64,000 nt of DNA from Chromobacterium rhizoryzae (GTDB taxonomy: Bacteria > Pseudomonadota > Gammaproteobacteria > Burkholderiales > Chromobacteriaceae): assembly GCF_020544465.1 (NCBI RefSeq), contig NZ_CP066126.1, forward strand, positions 2,108,001-2,172,000, given 5' to 3'. Below are positions 1 to 7,967 of this stretch, piece by piece; positions within the stretch are counted from its first letter, which is position 1; the number at the start of each line of letters is the position of its first letter. The notes under the pieces were generated by a model that did no database searches, was not told the DNA's origin, and saw nothing but the letters and a program-made list of their open reading frames with translations. The translations under genes were made by a program, and so were the position numbers.

Positions 1-1234
1 CACCCAGTTCGGCATGCTGACCGCCTACCTGGTGGAAACCAGCCACGCCGGCGACGCCGAATTGCAGCTGTCCGACCTGGAAACCTTCTACCGCAACGCC
101 AAAGTGCGTTTCGACGAAAGCGAAGACTTCGCCAACCGCGCCCGCGACTACGTGGTCAAGCTGCAAGGCGGCGACCAGGACGTGCTGAAGCTGTGGGAGC
201 AGTTCGTCGACGTGTCGCTGAAGCATTGCGAGGCGGTGTACCAGAAGCTCAACGTCGGCCTCAAGCGCGAGCACGTGCGCGGCGAGTCCTCGTACAACGA
301 CGACCTGCCGGTCATCGTCGACGAATTGCGCGCGGCCAGCCTGCTGAGCGAGGACGACGGCGCCCAAGTGGTGTTCCTGGAAGAGTTCCGCACCCAGGAA
401 GACAAGCCCATGGGCGTGATCATCCAGAAAAAGGACGGTGGCTATCTGTACACCACCACCGATCTGGGCGCGGTGCGTTATCGCCATAAGACCCTGAACC
501 TGGACCGTGTCATCTACGTGGTGGACGCACGCCAGAGCCAGCATTTCGCCCAGATGTTCTCCATCTGCCGCAAGGCCGGCTTCGCGCCGGAGAGCATGAA
601 GCTGGAGCATGTCGGCTTCGGCGTGATGATGGGCGACGACGGCAAGCCGTTCAAGACCCGTTCCGGCGGCACGGTCAAGCTGATTGAGCTGTTGCAGGAA
701 GCGGAAGAGCGCGCCTTCGCGCTGGTGACGGAGAAGAATCCGGATCTGCCGGAAGCGGAGCGCCGCGACATCGCCGCCGCCGTGGGCATCGGTGCGGTCA
801 AGTACGCCGATCTGTCCAAGAACCGCATGAGCGACTACATCTTCAACTGGGACACCATGCTGGCCTTCGAGGGCAATACCGCGCCCTATCTGCAATACGC
901 CTACACTCGCGTACAGAGCGTGTTCCGCAAGGCCGACGGTTACGATGCCAACGCCGCCATCGTCATCACCGAGCCGGCGGAGAAGCATCTGGCCGCCGCG
1001 CTGGCTCAGTTCGAAGACACTTTGCAGGCGGTGGTGGACGGTTGCTATCCGCACTACCTGTCCCAGTATCTGTACAACATCGCCACGCTGTTCTCGCGCT
1101 TCTACGAGGCTTGCCCCATTCTCAAGAGCGAGGGTGAAGTCCGCGCCAGCCGTCTGCAGCTGGCCGCTTTGACCGGCAAGACGCTGAAAACCGGTCTGGA
1201 TCTGTTGGGCATCAAGGTGTTGGTCTCGATGTAA
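1..1234 (+). CDS. argS: Arginyl-tRNA synthetase, C-terminal part (5' truncated by window)
   Basis: Class I arginyl-tRNA synthetase, which charges tRNA-Arg in the cytoplasm. The frame is open from base 2 (reading T-Q-F-G-M-L-T-A-Y-L), so the gene starts before the window and about 410 C-terminal residues are visible. The visible part carries the rest of the Rossmann catalytic domain (GVIIQKKDGGYLYTTTDLGAVRYR, seen around window residues 130-155), then an anticodon-binding helical domain (YLQYAYTRVQSVFRK) ending in the typical ArgS C-terminus GLDLLGIKVLVSM. The KMSKS-like loop appears as FKTRSGGTVKL. A rho-independent terminator follows directly, so it is probably the last gene of its transcript. 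Assignment is secure; only the N-terminus is unseen. Confidence 0.95.
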   Translation, partial: TQFGMLTAYLVETSHAGDAELQLSDLETFYRNAKVRFDESEDFANRARDYVVKLQGGDQDVLKLWEQFVDVSLKHCEAVYQKLNVGLKREHVRGESSYNDDLPVIVDELRAASLLSEDDGAQVVFLEEFRTQEDKPMGVIIQKKDGGYLYTTTDLGAVRYRHKTLNLDRVIYVVDARQSQHFAQMFSICRKAGFAPESMKLEHVGFGVMMGDDGKPFKTRSGGTVKLIELLQEAEERAFALVTEKNPDLPEAERRDIAAAVGIGAVKYADLSKNRMSDYIFNWDTMLAFEGNTAPYLQYAYTRVQSVFRKADGYDANAAIVITEPAEKHLAAALAQFEDTLQAVVDGCYPHYLSQYLYNIATLFSRFYEACPILKSEGEVRASRLQLAALTGKTLKTGLDLLGIKVLVSM

Positions 1235-1255
1235 ACCGGTCTTCCCGCTTCAAGC

Positions 1256-1289
1256 ATGCCGCCCGCGCTTTGCGCCGGCGGCATTTTTC
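1256..1289 (+). terminator. Rho-independent terminator after argS
   Basis: A GC-rich hairpin pairs TGCCGCC with GGCGGCA around a short loop and is followed by a run of five T. It lies about 20 bases after the argS stop. Confidence 0.75.
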
Positions 1290-1304
1290 ATGCGCGTCGG
1301 GCGT

Positions 1305-1487
1305 TCAGCGCGCCGGGGGCGGTTTGTCGGTGCCGGCTTCCGCGTTTGCGTCCGCCGCCGGCTCAGCCTCTTTGGCGCGCATCGCGTCGCTGAGCATATC
1401 CAGCACCTTGGACAGGCCCGCCGGCAGGGGCGGGGTTGAGGTTTCCGGTTTGATCTGATATTTGGGCGGCGGCATTTGCTCTTTCAT
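1305..1487 (-). CDS. Small unknown proline-rich protein (60 aa)
   Basis: Not recognised. The chosen ATG at 1487 has a good ribosome site (AAGGA, 7 bases upstream), so it is preferred over ATGs further upstream at 1574 and 1550 that lack one. The 60-residue product starts MKEQMPPPKYQIKPE, has a short amphipathic stretch in the middle (LSKVLDMLSDAMRAKEAE), and ends in an Ala/Pro-rich low-complexity tail. No signal peptide or membrane segment is visible. It lies 89 bases downstream of the diguanylate cyclase on the same strand and may share its transcript. It could be a conserved small protein or a chance ORF; the ribosome site argues for the former. Confidence 0.5.
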   Translation of the reverse strand: MKEQMPPPKYQIKPETSTPPLPAGLSKVLDMLSDAMRAKEAEPAADANAEAGTDKPPPAR

Positions 1488-1576
1488 CTTCACATCCTTG
1501 GCGTTGGGGGTGGCGGGCGCGGTCAGCGCCGGGCGGAATCTCTTTATCATGATTCGGCCGGGCCGATGGCCCACTT

Positions 1577-3280
1577 TTAATGCGATCCGTCCGTGGTGTC
1601 CAGCGCAACCTGGTTGCGGCCGTTGGCCTTGGCGCGGTACAGGGCCTGGTCGGCGCGCTTGACCACCGCTTCAGGCTGGATGTCGGCGGGCCGGGCCATG
1701 GCCAGGCCGATGCTGAGGGTGACCTTGCCGGCGTCCGGCGCCGGCGAGTGTTCGACGGCGGCGCGGATTTTTTCGGCCAGCACCGCGGCGCCCTTGTCGT
1801 CGGTGTCGGGCAGCAGCAGCAGGAACTCTTCGCCGCCGTAGCGGGCGGTGAAGTCCGTGAGGCGGGCGGTGGCTTGCAGGAGTCGGGCGATGTGGCATAG
1901 CACGCGGTCGCCGGCGTCGTGTCCAAAATGATCGTTGACGCGCTTGAAGTGGTCGACGTCCAGCAACAACACCGAGTAGGGCGCGCCGCTGCGCCCGTAG
2001 CGCAGATGCTCTTCCCTGAGCTGTTCGTTGCAGGCCATGCGGTTGTTCAGTCCGGTGAGCGCGTCGCTGCGCGCCTGCTGCGCCAATCGCGTGGCGGTGC
2101 GCACCAGCTCGTGGTTGACCTCGCGCAGGGACTCGGTGCGCTCCTCCACGAGCTGCTCCAGCTTGGCGTTGATGTCGGTCAGCTCCTGTTTGCGGGCCAA
2201 CAGGGCGGTGGCCATGCTTCGCATCGCCTGCGACAGCTGGCGCAGTTCCTGAGCGCCGCTGGGCAGCGTCCAATCGGCGTGTTCCTCTCCCTGGCCGATG
2301 CGTCGGGCGATGCCGGCCAATTGTTCCAGCGGTGTGCTGAACAGGGCGGCCAGCCGATAAACGGCGACCATCAGCAGCAAGGTGGCAACCAGGCCCAGCA
2401 GTATCAGGCTGGCGCGCAACTGGTTCAAGGCCGCCAAGGCCTGCCCTTGCGGCTGTCGGACGACCACGCGCCAGTCCAGCCCGGCCTCGCGCACCCAGGC
2501 CTCGCTATACAGGTAATTCTTGCCGTCGGGCCAGACGCCGAGCTGAAAATCCCGGCCGGAAGGCAGGGGCGCGGGTGGGCGCTCCTTGCCTATCGCCTCG
2601 AAGGGCGACAGCGTATTGTCGCGCTTGTCGATAATGAAGACCTGCTGAGACGTCTTGGCGGGCAGGCGTTCCCGTATCGTTTCCTCCACCCAGGCCCAGA
2701 GCGCGTGCGTGGCCAGTACCCCGCGCAATTTGCCGGCGGGGTCGTAAATCGGCGAGGCGAAGTCGACGAAGCGCAGCGGCTCTCCATGGTTCGCGGCGGA
2801 GGGCATGAGCTTGGCCAAGAGCACGGCCTGGTGTACGTCGCCGACAAAGGGCGCCTGGCGGCCGTGGATAAACCAGGGGCGCTTGGCCGCGCTTTGGCCC
2901 TGCAGCATGCCGCTGGTGGCGGAAACGATGTTGCCGTCCGGGTCGGTGATGCCAATCCAGGCGTAGTAGCGGTAGGCCCGCTTGGTGCGTTCCAGGCTTT
3001 GGCGCAGGTCGTCGCCGTCCAGCGGCGCGCGGACGTAGGCGGGCGTCTGCGCCAGCAGCAAGACTTCGCGATGGCGTTCCTGCAGATTGGTGGAGATGGC
3101 CTTGGCGATGTTGTCGGCCAGCGCATGCATGGCCACGCCCTGGTTCTGCACGATGCGGCTGCTCAGCACTTGATCCAGGAAGAGCGCGGCCAGCAGCGCC
3201 GAGGCGAGAAACAGCCCGCCGAACAGCGCGGTCAGCCGTAGCCGGAAACTGTCCGGCAAATTGGGCAACAGGCGAGGCAT
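1577..3280 (-). CDS. Membrane-bound diguanylate cyclase (Cache-HAMP-GGDEF)
   Basis: Synthesises cyclic di-GMP from two GTP in response to an extracytoplasmic signal. The 567-residue protein has a first membrane helix (about 14-36), a large periplasmic sensor region of double-Cache type (about 40-275), a second helix (about 285-310), a HAMP-like linker and a coiled coil (about 365-405), and a C-terminal GGDEF domain. The active-site loop reads ARYGGEEF, the allowed GGEEF variant. An RxxD product-inhibition motif (RLTD) sits five residues before it, so feedback control is likely. DALTGLNNR and DVDHFKRVND are also intact. It is transcribed away from ssrA. The ligand cannot be inferred. Confidence 0.92.
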   Translation of the reverse strand: MPRLLPNLPDSFRLRLTALFGGLFLASALLAALFLDQVLSSRIVQNQGVAMHALADNIAKAISTNLQERHREVLLLAQTPAYVRAPLDGDDLRQSLERTKRAYRYYAWIGITDPDGNIVSATSGMLQGQSAAKRPWFIHGRQAPFVGDVHQAVLLAKLMPSAANHGEPLRFVDFASPIYDPAGKLRGVLATHALWAWVEETIRERLPAKTSQQVFIIDKRDNTLSPFEAIGKERPPAPLPSGRDFQLGVWPDGKNYLYSEAWVREAGLDWRVVVRQPQGQALAALNQLRASLILLGLVATLLLMVAVYRLAALFSTPLEQLAGIARRIGQGEEHADWTLPSGAQELRQLSQAMRSMATALLARKQELTDINAKLEQLVEERTESLREVNHELVRTATRLAQQARSDALTGLNNRMACNEQLREEHLRYGRSGAPYSVLLLDVDHFKRVNDHFGHDAGDRVLCHIARLLQATARLTDFTARYGGEEFLLLLPDTDDKGAAVLAEKIRAAVEHSPAPDAGKVTLSIGLAMARPADIQPEAVVKRADQALYRAKANGRNQVALDTTDGSH

Positions 3281-3359
3281 GGTCGCTTTGCGGAGATGGG
3301 AATGACTGGATTATAGATGGGCGGCGGGGCGGGGGCCGCCTTGCCGAGGCTGAGGCGAC

Positions 3360-3393
3360 AAAAAACCCCGAAAGCTTTGAGCTATCGGGGTTT
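3360..3393 (-). terminator. Terminator of ssrA
   Basis: On the minus strand ACCCCGA pairs with TCGGGGT and is followed by a run of T (aaaaaa on the plus strand at 3360-3365). It lies 35 bases after the mature tmRNA 3' end. Confidence 0.85.
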
Positions 3394-3399
3394 CCGAGT

Positions 3400-3419
3400 C
3401 TTCATGACGGATCATGAAG
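3400..3419 (-). other. Perfect 8-bp hairpin in the tmRNA precursor 3' trailer
   Basis: CTTCATGA and TCATGAAG flank a 4-base loop, between the CCA end of tmRNA and its terminator. It would form in the precursor RNA and could affect 3' maturation; that role is inferred. Confidence 0.5.
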
Positions 3420-3427
3420 CAGTGTGG

Positions 3428-3792
3428 TGGTGGAGGCGGCGGGAATCGAACCCGCGTCCGAAAGTCCTCTACAGTGAGTTCTACATACTTAGTCGTGTCA
3501 TTTGGATTTAACCGCTGCCACGCCGACGGACAGGCTGGACTTTGGCGAGTTACCTATTGTTTCGCACTATGCCAAGTAACCCGACATAGCACTAGCAGAT
3601 GTAAAGTGACACTACAGGGTTTTGACGCCCCCGGCCCATCTGCGAACCGTTGTAGTGTCTAGCTAGCCCTTAGGCTGCCAGAGCGTAAGTTTCGTCGTTT
3701 GCGACTAAATAAACTCAGTGTTTTACGGGGTGACTGAAATCCCGGTATGCCCTCATCTGCTTCGCAACCCTCGTCGAAACCAGGTCGCCCCC
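3428..3792 (-). ncRNA. ssrA: Transfer-messenger RNA (tmRNA)
   Basis: Rescues stalled ribosomes and tags truncated proteins, acting with SmpB. The 5' end GGGGGCGACCTGGTTTCGAC and the 3' end (CGGGTTCGATTCCCGCCGCC then TCCACCA) form the alanine-tRNA-like domain. The 7-bp acceptor stem pairs GGGGGCG with CGCCTCC, and CCA is encoded. The internal reading frame at 3702-3670 encodes the tag ANDETYALAA followed by TAA. The length of 365 bases is normal. The tag is the one known for Neisseria and Chromobacterium, which is the best single taxonomic marker here. Confidence 0.97.
3670..3702 (-). other. tmRNA proteolysis-tag reading frame (ANDETYALAA)
   Basis: Within ssrA, GCAAACGACGAAACTTACGC and the bases that follow read A-N-D-E-T-Y-A-L-A-A-stop. 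The ALAA end is the ClpXP/ClpAP degron. Confidence 0.95.
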
Positions 3793-3806
3793 AGATAAGA
3801 ATCCAG

Positions 3807-3812
3807 ATTATA
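3807..3812 (-). promoter_or_regulatory. ssrA promoter -10 box
   Basis: A perfect TATAAT on the minus strand lies 14 bases before the mature tmRNA 5' end. This leaves room for the short leader that RNase P removes. No strong -35 is evident at 17 bases; CTAGCC at 3836-3831 is the nearest candidate. Confidence 0.6.
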
Positions 3813-4261
3813 TAGACAATGCGCGGCCAAGGCTAGTTCCGCGGCGCTTTTCGTACGAATTCAAGCGTCGTAGGGGGCCGGAGCAGGGCGCGGCTTTGGC
3901 GAGAGACGACGATTGTCATAGGGTTCCGCTTGAAACAGATTCAGGATTTCCCTTGCAAGCGTCGCCGCGCGGAAAGGGGGAAATCAGACTTTCGGGAATC
4001 AAGACCGTGGTCTAGATTGATAGATTTATCGATGCGCCTTTGAGCGGGGCGTCCCGGATTTTCACTTTCCGCTTTTCTGGGACGCGCCGGGTCTTCCGGG
4101 AAATTTCAGTTTTTAAGCGTTGTTCCTTCACGCGTCGAATTCGGCCAGGGCCATTTCAAATTAATGGGCTTTTTACGCGTCAATATTTGCAACTTCAGTT
4201 GGATTGACTATGTTGACTTCATGACTGGCCGCAAATGCGTACTTCTCAGCGAGGAGGAAAT
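3813..4261. other. Gene-free stretch upstream of the two-TM protein
   Basis: About 450 bases of lower GC content between ssrA and the next gene. No open frame with a ribosome site, RNA gene or repeat was recognised. The upstream control region of ssrA and of the next gene must lie here. Confidence 0.5.
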
Positions 4262-4705
4262 ATGATGGATAAAGAGGCGCTCAGGCAGGAAGCCATGAGA
4301 TGGCGAAACTGGTTTAGCAAAGGTCAGCGGCTTTGGAGCTTCGCCCATCATACGGCCATTTTCGGATCGATTCTCTGCAGCGTGGTGGTGGGCGGCTTGC
4401 TGCAGGTGCAAGGGCATGACCTGAAGGGTTATTCCACGGTGTTGACCTCGATCGCCGCGGCCTTGTCCAGCCTGGCCGCCGCGGGCGGCTTCGAGCGTAA
4501 GTGGAAAAGCAACCGCATGAGCCGCAGCCGGGTGGACGGCTTGCTGATCGATATTGAGGCGGGCTCGTACAGCATGTCGGAATTGGCTTGCCAATTGAAG
4601 GAAATCATTTCCAAGCATGATCTGGACGTGACTAAAAGAGACAGTATGGAGCCCTTGCTGGTGGAGCATAAAACCAGCAGCACCGTTAAATCTCTGCTTT
4701 CCTAA
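4262..4705 (+). CDS. Small two-TM protein resembling the SLATT/DUF4231 group
   Basis: Function not assigned. Two ATGs (4262 and 4265) follow a strong AGGAGG; the second has the better spacing (7 bases). The product (about 147 aa) has a basic, Trp-rich N-terminus (RWRNWFSKGQRLW), two close membrane helices (about residues 28-48 and 57-76), then a cytosolic helical segment starting ERKWKSNRMSRSRVDGLL and ending in an acidic/basic tail. The order of amphipathic N-terminus, helical hairpin and Arg-rich post-TM helix resembles the SLATT/DUF4231 membrane families, some of which serve as effectors in nucleotide-signalling defence systems. No sensor or nucleotidyltransferase partner is adjacent, so it stands alone here. 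The family suggestion is tentative. Confidence 0.6.
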   Translation: MMDKEALRQEAMRWRNWFSKGQRLWSFAHHTAIFGSILCSVVVGGLLQVQGHDLKGYSTVLTSIAAALSSLAAAGGFERKWKSNRMSRSRVDGLLIDIEAGSYSMSELACQLKEIISKHDLDVTKRDSMEPLLVEHKTSSTVKSLLS

Positions 4706-4764
4706 ACGGCGTCCCCGCAAATGAAAAAGCACTGAGGGCGGCCATGGCGCTTTGATTGGAATGT

Positions 4765-4807
4765 AAAAACAGCCTTCGCCGTTTATCCGGCGCGGGCTGT
4801 TTTTTTA
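4765..4807 (+). terminator. Rho-independent terminator (possibly bidirectional)
   Basis: AACAGCC..CGCCG pairs with CGGCG..GGCTGTT and is followed by a run of T on the plus strand and preceded by a run of A. It lies between two convergent genes and could serve both. Confidence 0.8.
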
Positions 4808-4833
4808 TTGCTTACGGAAAAGCTGCGACGCCG

Positions 4834-5472
4834 CTAGTGACCGCGGTCCAGTATCAGCTTCAAGCCCAGCGCGATGAATACGCTGCCGGCGATGCGGTCC
4901 AGCCACTGGCTGGCGCGGCGGCTCTTGGACAGCCATTGGCCGATAGTGCCGGAGAAATAGCCGAGGCAGCCGAAGATCAGCGCGCCTTGCAGCGTGAAGA
5001 CCAGGCCGAGCGCGGCGATCTGCAGCCCGGCCGGACCCTGGGCCGGGTTGACGAATTGCGGCAGGAAGGCGAGGAAGAACAGCACCACCTTGGGGTTGAT
5101 CGCATTGGCGATCAGGCCTTTGCGGAAGGTGGCGGCCAGCGGCGCGGCGTCCCGCCCGGCGGCGCCGGCCTGGAAGCTGGCGCCGGGGCTGCGCAGCGCC
5201 TGCCAGCCCAGATAGATCAGATAGCCGCCGCCGGCGAACTTCAGCAGCGTGAAGGCCAGCGGGGAGGCGGCGATCAGCGCGCTGACGCCGAGCGCGGCCA
5301 GCACCGTGTGGTTCAGGCAGCCTAAGGCGCAGCCCAGGCCGAAGGCCATGCCCTGGCGGCGGCCGCGGGCGATGCCCTGGCTCAGCACCATCAGATTGTC
5401 CGGGCCGGGCGACAGGGTGATCAGCATCGCGGCGGCGGTGAAGGCGAGCAATTGTTCCGGGGTGACGAGCAT
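4834..5472 (-). CDS. LysE/RhtB-family amino-acid exporter
   Basis: Inner-membrane exporter of amino acids or related metabolites. The 212-residue protein has about six hydrophobic segments and the family signature near the N-terminus, ITLSPGPDNLMVLSQGIARG (about residues 18-37). KGLIANAINPKVVLFFLAFLPQFV in the middle is also typical. Length is normal for RhtB-type proteins. It is a single gene, 100 bases downstream of the permease on the same strand and converging with the two-TM gene. The substrate cannot be told from sequence. Confidence 0.9.
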   Translation of the reverse strand: MLVTPEQLLAFTAAAMLITLSPGPDNLMVLSQGIARGRRQGMAFGLGCALGCLNHTVLAALGVSALIAASPLAFTLLKFAGGGYLIYLGWQALRSPGASFQAGAAGRDAAPLAATFRKGLIANAINPKVVLFFLAFLPQFVNPAQGPAGLQIAALGLVFTLQGALIFGCLGYFSGTIGQWLSKSRRASQWLDRIAGSVFIALGLKLILDRGH

Positions 5473-5572
5473 GGGCTTCTCTGGCGGTGGTTCGTGTCCG
5501 GATGATTCCGCATTTGCCGCCGGGAGACAAGCGCTTTGTCCGGCCGCGCCGGTCTCCCTTTGGACTGCGCGT

Positions 5573-7111
5573 TCAGCCGGCCTCGTCCAGCGCGCTTTCG
5601 ATTTCGCGGATATGCGCTTGATGGCCCTGGATGCGCTGGCCGGTGGGCGGTCCCTTGAATTGCTTGCGCACGCCCAGCGCGAACCAGAACAAGGCCAGCA
5701 CCAGCAGCAGCGCGACGGTCAGGTACAGAACCTTCTCATTCGGCGGCTGGATGCCGACGAAGACCAGCACCGCGCCGCCCAGCGTGGCCAGCGCGGCGAT
5801 GGGTTTGGACGCCCGGCCCAGATCGAACGGCCCCTTGTGGGTCCAGCTGCGGCCCTCGGCGAACAGGCCGGCGGCGGACGGCAGGATGTAGGAGATGTAC
5901 AGGAACACCGCGGCGCCGGTGGACAGCACCAGGAAGGCGTCGCCGTACAAGGTGGCGGCGATGGCGAGCGCGGCGCTGACCCAGATCGCCGGGCCCGGAG
6001 TGCGGTGTTGCGGATGCACCTGGCGCAGCCAGCGCGAGGCCGGCAGGCCGCCGTCGCGGGCGAAGGCGTACATCATGCGCGAGGTGGAGGTCAGGCAGGC
6101 CAGGCCGCACAGATAGTTGACCAGAAAGATGCCTATGCCCAGCGCCGCCTTCAAGGCCGGCGGCAGCGCGCTCAGCAGCAGATCGAAAAAGCCCATGCCG
6201 GCCTTGACCCCGGCGCTCAGGTCCGGCAGCACCAGCACGAAGGCGCAGATCATCAAATAGCCGAACACGCCGGACCACAGCACCGAGCGCAAGATGCCCT
6301 TGGGCACATTGCGGGCCGCTTCGCGGGTCTCCTCCGAGGTGTGGGCGGAGGCGTCGTAGCCGGTCAGGGTATAGACGGTGAGCAGCAGGCCGGCCAGGAA
6401 CACCATCACCGTATTGTCCATCCGCGGCCAGGCGCCGCCGTCGGCGCCGCTGTAATTGTGGAAGGTCCACAAGCGGGAGAAGTCCAGCGGTCCAGGCGCG
6501 TAGATCAGCAGCGACACCACCAAGGCCAGGGTGACGACGAAGATCAGATAGCCGGACAGATCGGTCAGCCGGGTGGTGAGCTTGATGCCCAGGTGGTTGA
6601 GCCAGGCCTGGCTCAGCGCCACCACGGCGAGAAACAAGGTCTGATGGCCCCAGCCCAGCTGTTCCGGATTCAGGCCCAGCAGCGGCGCGACCAGGGTTTT
6701 GAAGAAGGGGTCGTAAACGCCGAAATTGACCGCGGCGGTGACGAAGATCAGTCCCAGCAGATTGATCCAGGCGGTGGTCCAGCCCAGGCCCTTGCCGCCC
6801 AGAATGGACGCCCAGTGGTAAAGCCCGCCGGCGGTGGGGTAGGCGGAGGCGATCTGGGCCATGGCCGCGGCGACGATGGCGGCGAACAGCGCGCCCAGCG
6901 GCCAGCCTATGCCGATGGCCGCGCCGCCGCCGGCGCTGAGTCCGGCCGGGAAGGCGGTGATGCCGCCGGCCAGCACGCAGATGATGGAAAAGGAGATGGC
7001 GAAGTTGGAAAAGCCGCTCATGCGTCGGGACAACTCCTGAGCGTAACCCATGCTGTGCAACAGTTTCTCGTCCTCGCCGACGGGCGCGGACTCATGCCGA
7101 ACTGGTTCCAT
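5573..7111 (-). CDS. APC-superfamily permease (amino acid/choline/GABA type)
   Basis: Inner-membrane uptake carrier with about 12 helices in 512 residues. The N-terminal segment SGFSNFAISFSIICVLAGGITAF and the middle motif GYDASAHTSEETREAARNVP identify the amino acid/choline transporter (ACT) branch of the APC superfamily, which includes GABA and choline carriers. A good ribosome site (AGAGGAA) precedes the ATG. It is the last member of a cluster with ligase, dehydrogenases and hydrolase, 145 bases after the hydrolase gene. It most likely imports the amine or amino alcohol that the cluster degrades. The exact substrate is inference. Confidence 0.88.
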   Translation of the reverse strand: MEPVRHESAPVGEDEKLLHSMGYAQELSRRMSGFSNFAISFSIICVLAGGITAFPAGLSAGGGAAIGIGWPLGALFAAIVAAAMAQIASAYPTAGGLYHWASILGGKGLGWTTAWINLLGLIFVTAAVNFGVYDPFFKTLVAPLLGLNPEQLGWGHQTLFLAVVALSQAWLNHLGIKLTTRLTDLSGYLIFVVTLALVVSLLIYAPGPLDFSRLWTFHNYSGADGGAWPRMDNTVMVFLAGLLLTVYTLTGYDASAHTSEETREAARNVPKGILRSVLWSGVFGYLMICAFVLVLPDLSAGVKAGMGFFDLLLSALPPALKAALGIGIFLVNYLCGLACLTSTSRMMYAFARDGGLPASRWLRQVHPQHRTPGPAIWVSAALAIAATLYGDAFLVLSTGAAVFLYISYILPSAAGLFAEGRSWTHKGPFDLGRASKPIAALATLGGAVLVFVGIQPPNEKVLYLTVALLLVLALFWFALGVRKQFKGPPTGQRIQGHQAHIREIESALDEAG

Positions 7112-7256
7112 GATGTTCCTCTCTCATTGTGCATGTCTGTGGTTTTCCGCCTGGGCGCGCGTACGCGCCGGCGCCCGAACGGCGGCGGAGGCCGGCCGGG
7201 CCCTGGCCCGGTGATCCGGGCTTCGTGTCTATTTCAGAAGCGAGGCGCGGCGGCGC

Positions 7257-7967
7257 TCAGCCGGGCGGCGGCGTTCCGCTCATGGTGACCAGCGCGTCGA
7301 ACAGCCTTTGCTGGCCGCTGTCGCGCTCGGCGGAGAGCTCGGGGTGCCATTGCACCGCGATCAACTGGGGAAAATCGGCGATTTCTATCGCCTCGATCAC
7401 GCCGTCCGGCGCCCAGGCCACCGGCACCACGCCGTGGCCGGGGCGGTCTATCGCCTGGTGGTGCCAGGACTGGGTGAGGACTTCGGTGCCGATCAGGCCC
7501 GCCAGGCAGGAGTCGGCGGCGACGCGCACCGGGTGCGGCGTCGGCACGCGCGGCGGCGCGCGATGGGGCACGGCCTCGCCCACCACGTCCGGCAGGTGCA
7601 GGTGCAGGCTGCCGCCCAGCACGGTGTTGAGGATTTGCAGGCCGCGGCAGATCGCCAGCGTCGGCAGCTTGCGTTGCAGCAGCGCGCGCGCCAGCGCGAT
7701 TTCGGTGGCGTCGCGCTCCGGGCTGAGGTTGTAAATGGTCGGGTGGCCGTCGCGGTCGAAGCGGGCCGGATCGATGTCGCCGCCGCCGATCAGCACCACG
7801 CCGTCCAGCTTGTCCAGCCAGCCGTCCACCATCTCCGGGCCCAGCGCCGGCAATTGCACCGGCGCGCCGCCGGCGCGCACCACCGCCGCCACGTATTCCA
7901 GCGGCGTGTGATAGCCGTGCTCGGGCGTGGCCGGGTAGGTGGTCAGGCCGATCAGCGGGCGCCTCAT
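7257..7967 (-). CDS. Gamma-glutamyl-GABA hydrolase-like class I amidotransferase
   Basis: Expected to cleave a gamma-glutamyl amide, releasing glutamate and the processed amine product, as PuuD does for gamma-glutamyl-GABA. The 236-residue peptidase C26 family protein carries the full triad: Cys107 in LAICRGLQILN, and His208 and Glu210 in AVQWHPE. The GGGDIDP motif at about 61-67 is also typical. The start ATG overlaps the stop of the alcohol dehydrogenase gene by one base (TGATG), showing translational coupling. A much longer open frame runs through this start, but homology begins at MRRPLIGLTTY. Confidence 0.9.
   Translation of the reverse strand: MRRPLIGLTTYPATPEHGYHTPLEYVAAVVRAGGAPVQLPALGPEMVDGWLDKLDGVVLIGGGDIDPARFDRDGHPTIYNLSPERDATEIALARALLQRKLPTLAICRGLQILNTVLGGSLHLHLPDVVGEAVPHRAPPRVPTPHPVRVAADSCLAGLIGTEVLTQSWHHQAIDRPGHGVVPVAWAPDGVIEAIEIADFPQLIAVQWHPELSAERDSGQQRLFDALVTMSGTPPPG

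Noticed and set aside
3428..3500. Possible tRNA at the CCA-ending TpsiC arm
   Set aside because: The GGTTCGATTCC arm and CCA belong to the tRNA-like domain of tmRNA. No separate anticodon stem exists here.
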